Source: an uncultured Bacilli bacterium
GTDB lineage: Bacteria; Bacillota_I; Bacilli_A; RF39; UBA660
Reading direction: 5' to 3'
DNA: 10,969 nt
NCBI GenBank assembly: GCA_904502155.1
Contig: CAJGDV010000034.1
Location: 1-10,969 of the forward strand
Both the position numbers and the translations under genes were made by a program. Below, one piece after another: positions 5,934 to 10,969 of this stretch (positions are counted from its first letter, which is position 1; each line of letters opens with the position of its first letter). The notes beneath the pieces are model-generated. The model made no database searches and was not told where the DNA came from. It worked only from the letters and a program-made list of their open reading frames with translations.

Positions 5934-7220
5934 ATGAAAAATAAATTTATTAAATCTACAATTATTTTATTATTTGGAGGACTTGTTACAAAAGTTTTAG
6001 GCATGATTATAAAAATAGTTTCCACAAGATTATTAGGAAGTGAGGGTATCGGTACATATATGCTTATAATGCCTTCTTTTAGTCTTCTTCTTTCCATTAG
6101 TCAGTTTTCTTTTCCTACAACTATTTCTAAATTAGTAAGTGAAAATAAAAGGAATAATAAAAATCTTCTTATTTCTATTATTCCTATTTCTTTATTAATA
6201 AATTTTATTTTAATGTTTATAATTTTCTTTACATCTGATTATATTAGTATTGATTTACTTCATAATGAAAATACTAGACTTGGTTTAAAATATCTTGGTT
6301 TTGCTCTTCCTTTTATAAGTATTTCTAGTATTATTAGAGGTTATTTTTTTGGAAAAGAGCGAGTTTTTGTTCATGTTTTTGCAAATATTTTTGAAGATAT
6401 TGTAAGATTAATTAGTATTATTATTGGAATACCTATAACAATAAAATATGGTATTCAGTATGCTATATTATATATGATTCTATCAAATATAATTAGTGAA
6501 TTATCTTCGATTTTTATTTTTTCTATTTTTCTTCCTAAAAAAATAGAAATAAAAGATTTAAGTATAAATAAAACATATGTTAAAGATGTTTTTAGTTTAA
6601 GTTTTCCAACTACATTAGGACGACTTATTGGAAATATAGGTTATTTTTTTGAACCAATTATTATAACTAACATTTTAGGTAATATAACAAATGAATATGG
6701 TATTTTAAATGGCTATGTTATTCCAATATTATTCCTACCTAGTTTTTTTACAACAGCTATAAGTCAAGCCTTAATTCCAGTTGTTTCTAATTCTTATGTT
6801 AATAAGAAATATAAATATATGATTAGTAAACTTAATCTAGCTATTTTTTTATCATTATCTATTGGTATTTTTTGTAGTTTATTATTTTTCTTCTTTCCTG
6901 ATGTTTTACTTAATTTACTTTATAAAAATGCTTTAGGTACAAATTATTTAAAATTTATGTCAATCTTTTTTATCCTTTATTATATTGAAATGCCTGTTAA
7001 TTCTGCACTTCATGCAATGGGTTTTGTGCGTGAAACACTAAAATGTACTATATATAGTATTATTTTAAAAACATTATGTTTAATTGTATTTTGTAATTTA
7101 TATGGTTTTATAGGCATTATTTATAGCATCATAATTAATATAGTATTTCAAACTTTTTATAATATTAAAGTACTAAAAACGAAGGTTATTCACCTTCGCG
7201 CATTTCTTCACCTAACTTAG
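5934..7220 (+). CDS. SpoVB/MurJ-like lipid-linked glycan flippase, short form
   Basis: Integral membrane protein of 428 residues in the MOP/MATE-like superfamily. Family members flip lipid-linked precursors such as lipid II to the outer face of the membrane. About 12 hydrophobic segments are visible, starting at about residues 9-27, 41-60, 78-100 and 119-139. The N-terminus matches the SpoVB pattern: LVTKVLGMIIKIVSTRLLGSEGIGTYMLIMPSFSL in positions 18-52, with K20 and R32 in membrane contexts typical of the family, and then FPTTISKLVSE. SpoVB and MurJ usually have 510-550 residues and 14 segments, so the last two segments appear to be absent. The C-terminal tail (residues about 415-428) is read from DNA that also forms the terminator and last codons of the convergent gene. 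No Shine-Dalgarno sequence precedes the ATG, unlike its neighbours. The substrate cannot be told from sequence. Confidence 0.82.
   Translation: MKNKFIKSTIILLFGGLVTKVLGMIIKIVSTRLLGSEGIGTYMLIMPSFSLLLSISQFSFPTTISKLVSENKRNNKNLLISIIPISLLINFILMFIIFFTSDYISIDLLHNENTRLGLKYLGFALPFISISSIIRGYFFGKERVFVHVFANIFEDIVRLISIIIGIPITIKYGIQYAILYMILSNIISELSSIFIFSIFLPKKIEIKDLSINKTYVKDVFSLSFPTTLGRLIGNIGYFFEPIIITNILGNITNEYGILNGYVIPILFLPSFFTTAISQALIPVVSNSYVNKKYKYMISKLNLAIFLSLSIGIFCSLLFFFFPDVLLNLLYKNALGTNYLKFMSIFFILYYIEMPVNSALHAMGFVRETLKCTIYSIILKTLCLIVFCNLYGFIGIIYSIIINIVFQTFYNIKVLKTKVIHLRAFLHLT
7175..7198 (-). terminator. Intrinsic terminator of the miaB operon
   Basis: Minus-strand stem CGAAGGT with ACCTTCG (7192-7198 and 7180-7186), loop GAATA, then five T (7175-7179). 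The stop TAA of the 181-residue protein spans the loop and the 3' arm. The same bases encode the C-terminal tail of the convergent flippase. Confidence 0.8.
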
Positions 7221-7731
7221 TAACTGTTGTTCCAATTAAATTATATGTAATTTTATATTCATCAACATAGAAAACAGCTTCACTAATCCCTGCTTTTTCA
7301 TTTAATAGTACTAAAGAGTCTTTTAAAACAACTTTATCACCAAAATCTACATTGTTAATTTTAGCACCATTTTCAACAAGTTCTGTTGTTTCTTCATCTA
7401 CTTGATAAAAGATACCATCTTCTTTTAATATATACATACCTTTTACAATTTTAACAGTTCCTTCTTCAGTACTTGCATTTATTTCATTAATTCTTTTATC
7501 GATTGCATCTACAAATGTATAAGTCGAATTTTTAAGTCCAAGTTTTGTAATTTCTAAAGATAATTTTTCAGTAATAGAAAGTTTTTCTTTTTCATACTCT
7601 TGTTCATGTTTTTCTTCAACTTGTTTCATATAAACATATGTTGATAATACTCCAATAGTAAGACCAATAACAAGTCCCATTATTAAAGCTATAACCTCTT
7701 TTCTTGGTTCTGTTTTCTTATCTTTTTTCAT
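7186..7731 (-). CDS. Single-pass membrane protein of unknown function
   Basis: I do not recognise this 181-residue protein. A basic N-terminus (MKKDKKTEPRK) precedes one clear membrane helix at about 13-34, so an N-inside orientation with most of the chain outside is likely. Residues about 36-60 are highly charged and probably a short coiled coil (QVEEKHEQEYEKEKL). The rest, about 90-170, alternates short hydrophobic and polar stretches with Gly turns, as in a small beta domain (VKIVKGMYIL, GIFYQVDEETTELV, FGDKVVL). No lipobox, sortase motif or catalytic motif is seen. It lies 13 bases after miaB on the same strand, its ribosome binding site AAGGAG overlaps the miaB stop, and it ends in the operon terminator. 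Translation is therefore probably coupled to miaB. A protein-interaction or envelope role is only a guess. Confidence 0.85.
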   Translation of the reverse strand: MKKDKKTEPRKEVIALIMGLVIGLTIGVLSTYVYMKQVEEKHEQEYEKEKLSITEKLSLEITKLGLKNSTYTFVDAIDKRINEINASTEEGTVKIVKGMYILKEDGIFYQVDEETTELVENGAKINNVDFGDKVVLKDSLVLLNEKAGISEAVFYVDEYKITYNLIGTTVTKLGEEMREGE

Positions 7732-7740
7732 AAGTATATT

Positions 7741-7747
7741 CTCCTTA
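7741..7747 (-). promoter_or_regulatory. Ribosome binding site overlapping the miaB stop codon
   Basis: The minus strand reads TAAGGAG: the miaB stop TAA supplies the first bases of the AAGGAG Shine-Dalgarno of the downstream membrane-protein gene, whose ATG begins at 7731. The arrangement mirrors comN-secDF and suggests coupled translation. Confidence 0.75.
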
Positions 7748-9166
7748 ATCTATAAGTTCTCCGTCCATACTCCAAGTTTTTACATCTGTTATTTTTACAT
7801 CTTTTATTTGACCAATATATTTTTTATCAGCTTTAACATTAACTAATTTCATTGTTTCTGTATATCCCATTAGCATGTTTTCATCTTTTTCACTAGTACC
7901 TTCTAATAATACTTTAACAACTTGATCTTGATATTTTAAATTAGCTTCTTTAGCATATTTATTTACTAAATCATTAAGTTTATAAAGTCTATTATTTTTT
8001 TCTTCTTGTGATAAATTGTCTTCCATTTTTGCAGCTGGAGTTCCAATTCTTGGTGAGAAAATAAAAGTGAAAGCTGAATCATATTTGCATTTTTCAACTA
8101 CTTCTAATGTCTCATTGAAATCTTCTTCTGTTTCTCCTGGGAAAGCAACAATAATATCAGTTGTTATAGAGGCATTTTTAATTTTAGATTTAAGTTTGTT
8201 AAATAGTGTTATATATTCTTCTTTTGTGTATCTTCTACCCATAAGTTTAAGAATACGACTAGAACCACTTTGAAGTGGTAAATGAATATATGGCATTATA
8301 TTATCATATTTAGCAATGATATCAATCATTTCATCATTAAAGTCCCAAGGATGACTTGTAACAAAACGTACTCTATCAATACCAGTTTCTGCTACATCAC
8401 GTAATAATTCTGCCATACCATATGATATACCTAAATCTTTCCCATAAGCATTAACATTTTGACCTAATAATGTTACCTCTTTGTATCCATCTTCTACTAG
8501 TTTTTTTACTTCTTCTAAAATATATTTTGGTTCTCTACTTCTTTGTTTCCCTCTTGTATATGGAACAATGCAATAAGTACAGAATTTGTCACACCCAAAC
8601 ATGATATTTACCCAAGCTTTATATTTGCTATCTCTTTTAACAGGTATATTTTCATATACCTCCCCTTCACAACTAAATACTTCAACTTCTAGTTTTTGTT
8701 TCTTAATTGAGTTATATAAAATTTCTGGTAAGTTATTAATATTATGAGTTCCAAATACTAAGTCTAACCATTTATATTTAGTCATAATTTCTTCTACTAC
8801 AGCTTCTTCTTGTGCCATACAACCACAAATACCTGCAATAATGTCAGGTCTTTGTTCTTTTAAATGTTTAATTCTTCCAACCATTCCAAATACTTTATTA
8901 TGTGCATTCTCACGAATTGCACAAGTATTTAAAAGGAATAAATCAGCCGAATCAAAACTAGCACTTTCAGTAAAACCCATAGTTTCTAAAATAGCTTTAA
9001 TATTTTCACTATCATGTTCGTTCATTTGACATCCGTATGTCTTAATATAGTAAGTCTTATTTTTTCCTAAGTTTTTATATTTATCATCTAAAATAAAACC
9101 TTCCTTTACTATATTAATTTTATTTTTTGTTCTAACTTTTGCTTCTTTTAAGTTTGGTAATTGCAT
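7745..9166 (-). CDS. miaB: tRNA-2-methylthio-N6-dimethylallyladenosine synthase MiaB
   Basis: Radical-SAM methylthiotransferase that converts i6A37 to ms2i6A37 in tRNAs reading codons that begin with U, stabilising codon-anticodon pairing. The 473 residues show the full architecture. The N-terminal UPF0004 domain begins with YYIKTYGCQMNEHDSE and supplies C46, C82 and C116 for the auxiliary cluster. The radical-SAM core has CDKFCTYCIVPYTRG with C192, C196 and C199, then LLGQNVNAYG (233-242), HLPLQSGSS and DIIVAFPGET. A C-terminal TRAM domain lies at about 405-470. The first 35 residues are the extension common in Gram-positive MiaB. The ATG at 9166 follows GAAGTGAT, a 7 of 8 match to the distal Shine-Dalgarno. 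A sigma-A promoter lies upstream and a membrane-protein gene follows in the same operon. In Bacillus, as I recall, ricA (ymcA) follows miaB; it is not present here. Confidence 0.97.
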   Translation of the reverse strand: MQLPNLKEAKVRTKNKINIVKEGFILDDKYKNLGKNKTYYIKTYGCQMNEHDSENIKAILETMGFTESASFDSADLFLLNTCAIRENAHNKVFGMVGRIKHLKEQRPDIIAGICGCMAQEEAVVEEIMTKYKWLDLVFGTHNINNLPEILYNSIKKQKLEVEVFSCEGEVYENIPVKRDSKYKAWVNIMFGCDKFCTYCIVPYTRGKQRSREPKYILEEVKKLVEDGYKEVTLLGQNVNAYGKDLGISYGMAELLRDVAETGIDRVRFVTSHPWDFNDEMIDIIAKYDNIMPYIHLPLQSGSSRILKLMGRRYTKEEYITLFNKLKSKIKNASITTDIIVAFPGETEEDFNETLEVVEKCKYDSAFTFIFSPRIGTPAAKMEDNLSQEEKNNRLYKLNDLVNKYAKEANLKYQDQVVKVLLEGTSEKDENMLMGYTETMKLVNVKADKKYIGQIKDVKITDVKTWSMDGELID

Positions 9167-9191
9167 AAAATCACTTCATTTCTACTACAAG

Positions 9192-9220
9192 ATTTTAACA
9201 CATTTAACCCCTTAATTCAA
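9192..9220 (-). promoter_or_regulatory. Sigma-A promoter of the miaB operon
   Basis: On the minus strand TTGAAT (9215-9220) and TAAAAT (9192-9197) are 17 bp apart, and the -10 is extended by a TGT immediately upstream. The predicted start is near 9185, leaving a leader of about 20 bases. Confidence 0.75.
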
Positions 9221-9242
9221 GTGATTATATGTAACTATAAAT

Positions 9243-9251
9243 ATTATAACA
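9243..9251 (-). promoter_or_regulatory. Possible upstream extended -10 promoter for miaB
   Basis: TGTTATAAT on the minus strand is a perfect extended -10 (TG-n-TATAAT), identical to the one in front of the RNase J-like gene. No good -35 is seen; the position where it should lie is inside the RNase J terminator stem. If active, it gives a leader about 50 bases longer than the main promoter. Confidence 0.35.
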
Positions 9252-9252
9252 T

Positions 9253-9284
9253 AAAAACAAAAAAAGAGGTATTTTATACCTCTT
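9253..9284 (-). terminator. Intrinsic terminator of the RNase J-like gene
   Basis: Nine-base-pair perfect stem on the minus strand, AAGAGGTAT with ATACCTCTT (9276-9284 and 9264-9272), a three-base loop, and a T-rich tail broken by one G. The stop codon TAA (9274-9276) is the last stem base plus two loop bases. Confidence 0.9.
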
Positions 9285-10920
9285 GAATAACTAAAAGAAC
9301 CATTGGTTTACATTCTGTTTCTTGATATAAGTATTTACCTACTTTATCTCTTATACCAGATTTAATTTTATTAAAATCAACACGATTATCTTTAATATTA
9401 TCATTTATTACTTCTAATGATATTCTTTCAGCTTCTTTAATTATATCAATATTATCTTTTACATAAATAAATCCTCGTGTTAAAATTTCTGGTCCTGCTA
9501 AAACTTGTTTTGTTTCTTTATCTAATGTTGCTGTTACAACAACAATACCATTATCACTTAAAGCTTCACGATCTTTTAATACAGCCTCACCAATATCTCC
9601 TACAGTCTTACCATCTATTAAAATATCATCTACTTTAAAATATTCATTATTATCTTGTAATTCTCCGTTTACAAATGTAGCTATTTGCCCATTAAGTTTT
9701 AATAAAATATTTTCTTCTTTCATACCATAATTTCTTGCTATTTCAGCATTTGCAACTTGATGACGATATTCACCAATTACTGGAAAATAATATTTAGGTT
9801 GCATTAAATCTAGCATTAGCATTAAATCTTCGCTTGAAGCATGAAGTGATAAATATTTTTTTGTAGGAAGAACAATTAAATTACATCCCATTTTAGCTAA
9901 GTTATCAAATGTATCTGTTGCTGTTTTTTCCATTCCATCATAAATTTGTTGTGCAAACACTACAGTATCTTCTTCATTTATTTTTATAAATTTATCTGTT
10001 CCTCTAATTATTCTTTTTATATTTGTTAATGGTTTTTCACGATCATCAGCAATAATAATAACTACATTTTTGTCGTTAACATGATGTATGCTACACATTC
10101 TAGATTTATCAAAAGTTATATATCCTTTATCAATACAACGTTGTAAAACATTTTCTAATGTTTTACCCATAATAATAACTTTTTTATTAGTTTTTTCGAT
10201 TTCTGTTAATAATTCTTGAATACGATAGATTTGAGATTCATATATGTTGAATAAAATTCTACCATCATTACGTCCTAAAATTTCTCTAAATTGTGAAGCA
10301 CATTTATGTCCTGGTGAAGTAAATCCTTTTTTATCCGCATACATAGATTCACTTAACAAACATAAAACACCTTGTTTACCAACATATGCTAGTTTACCAA
10401 TATCTGTTTTAAATGATCCTGTCATACTTGAATCAATAGCAAAGTTTCCAGTATAGAATATTGCACCATCTGGTGTATATAAAACATAACCTACAGTTTC
10501 TGGAACAGCATGTGTTAATGAAATTGGAAAAATAGCATTTTTACCAAAATTAATTTTTTTATGAGGTTTTAGTTCTATTAATTTATCCGCCTTAATTCCC
10601 TCTAATTGTAATTCATCTTTTAAAATATCTAATGTAAATGATGTCCCATAGACTTTTAATTCAGGTACATCACTTAAAATGTCGCATAAAGCTCCCATTT
10701 GTAATGGATGTCCATGAGTTATAAAAACACCTTCAATTTTATTAATATTTTCTTTAATATAGTCATAATTAGGTATGATATAATCAACACCTAACATTTT
10801 ATCATCCGCATATTTTAAACCAGCATCAAAAATAAATATTCTGTCATCTACATCTACAACATACATATTTTTACCGGTATCATTTAAACCCCCGAGTCCA
10901 AATATTTTAATTTTACTCAT
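9274..10920 (-). CDS. rnj: RNase J-family protein with degenerate active site (RNase J2-like pseudoenzyme)
   Basis: Cytosolic metallo-beta-lactamase/beta-CASP protein of 548 residues, close to the usual 555 of RNase J. Active members are zinc-dependent 5'-3' exo- and endoribonucleases that mature and degrade mRNA. The fold is complete: GLGGLNDTGKNMYVVD (8-23), FDAGLKYADD, the first half of the lactamase domain to about 205, a beta-CASP domain at about 206-345, the second half with SLHASSEDL (358-366) and GEYRH (383-387), and the C-terminal domain with AGPEILTRGFIYVK (475-488). The active site is not intact. The HxHxDH motif reads HGHPLQ (69-74), the usual TGDF reads TGNF (157-160), and PxHGEYR reads PVIGEYR. 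H69, H71, H137 and H360 remain. This suggests an inactive subunit, like J2 partnering an active J1 elsewhere. The ATG follows AAAGGAG. The gene stands alone, between its own promoter and terminator. Confidence 0.9.
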   Translation of the reverse strand: MSKIKIFGLGGLNDTGKNMYVVDVDDRIFIFDAGLKYADDKMLGVDYIIPNYDYIKENINKIEGVFITHGHPLQMGALCDILSDVPELKVYGTSFTLDILKDELQLEGIKADKLIELKPHKKINFGKNAIFPISLTHAVPETVGYVLYTPDGAIFYTGNFAIDSSMTGSFKTDIGKLAYVGKQGVLCLLSESMYADKKGFTSPGHKCASQFREILGRNDGRILFNIYESQIYRIQELLTEIEKTNKKVIIMGKTLENVLQRCIDKGYITFDKSRMCSIHHVNDKNVVIIIADDREKPLTNIKRIIRGTDKFIKINEEDTVVFAQQIYDGMEKTATDTFDNLAKMGCNLIVLPTKKYLSLHASSEDLMLMLDLMQPKYYFPVIGEYRHQVANAEIARNYGMKEENILLKLNGQIATFVNGELQDNNEYFKVDDILIDGKTVGDIGEAVLKDREALSDNGIVVVTATLDKETKQVLAGPEILTRGFIYVKDNIDIIKEAERISLEVINDNIKDNRVDFNKIKSGIRDKVGKYLYQETECKPMVLLVIQEV

Positions 10921-10955
10921 AATTCTCCTTTCTTTAAATTAAAAAAGCCTAATTA

Positions 10956-10964
10956 ATTATAACA
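10956..10964 (-). promoter_or_regulatory. Extended -10 promoter of the RNase J-like gene
   Basis: The minus strand shows TGTTATAAT, a perfect extended -10, about 36 bases before the ATG, with the AAAGGAG ribosome binding site between. The -35 would fall beyond the window edge, so the promoter is only partly visible. Confidence 0.65.
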
Positions 10965-10969
10965 TATTA

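Noticed and set aside
5759..6097. Minus-strand open frame of 112 codons across the helD-flippase junction, and a 69-codon frame at 4205-4414.
   Set aside because: Both are antisense to recognised coding regions; the first also crosses the helD terminator. No start signal or family match.
1..10969. UGA read as Trp (Mycoplasma-type code), suggested by AT-richness and absence of TGA stops.
   Set aside because: Trp codons are TGG and all genes are complete under the standard code. Preference for TAA/TAG in seven genes is expected in AT-rich DNA.

Overview
The window is strongly AT-rich bacterial DNA with Bacillota (Bacilli-type) gene content. It has a fused SecDF translocase subunit next to a ComN-family protein, a HelD RNA polymerase recycling factor, an RNase J homologue, MiaB, and mostly strong GGAGG-type ribosome binding sites. 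Trp is read from TGG throughout, every visible stop is TAA or TAG, and no gene needs UGA read as Trp. This fits an AT-rich Bacilli or Erysipelotrichia/RF39-like lineage using the standard code better than a Mycoplasma. The species cannot be fixed from the sequence.

Layout from left to right. (1) 1-2425, minus strand: comN followed by secDF. The secDF ribosome binding site overlaps the comN stop, and secDF is cut by the window edge just short of its expected C-terminus. (2) 2518-3939, minus strand: a type IV pilin-like N-terminus joined to a BspA/DUF285-type leucine-rich repeat domain. It has its own promoter and its own terminator. (3) 3940-4112: a divergent control region. Two near-consensus sigma-A promoters stand back to back on a 16-bp palindrome, and a terminator-like hairpin lies in the rightward leader. 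(4) 4113-7220, plus strand: a compact HelD, then a SpoVB/MurJ-like flippase whose 3' end runs into the convergent gene. (5) 7186-9166, minus strand: miaB, then a single-pass membrane protein of unknown function, with stop and ribosome binding site overlapping. (6) 9274-10920, minus strand: an RNase J homologue that has lost several metal-binding residues of its active site.

The genes fall into three themes: protein export and surface display (SecDF, pilin-LRR protein, flippase), RNA polymerase and RNA metabolism (HelD, RNase J-like, MiaB), and one unknown. The points most worth a second look are the pilin-LRR fusion with recently duplicated repeats, the RNase J pseudoenzyme, the palindrome shared by the pilin and helD promoters, the hairpin in the helD leader, and the fact that all four 3'-end terminators contain the stop codon of their own gene. 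I saw no tRNA, rRNA, CRISPR array, insertion sequence or phage gene. No gene-free stretch exceeds 300 bases; the largest, 3940-4112, is filled with promoter elements.
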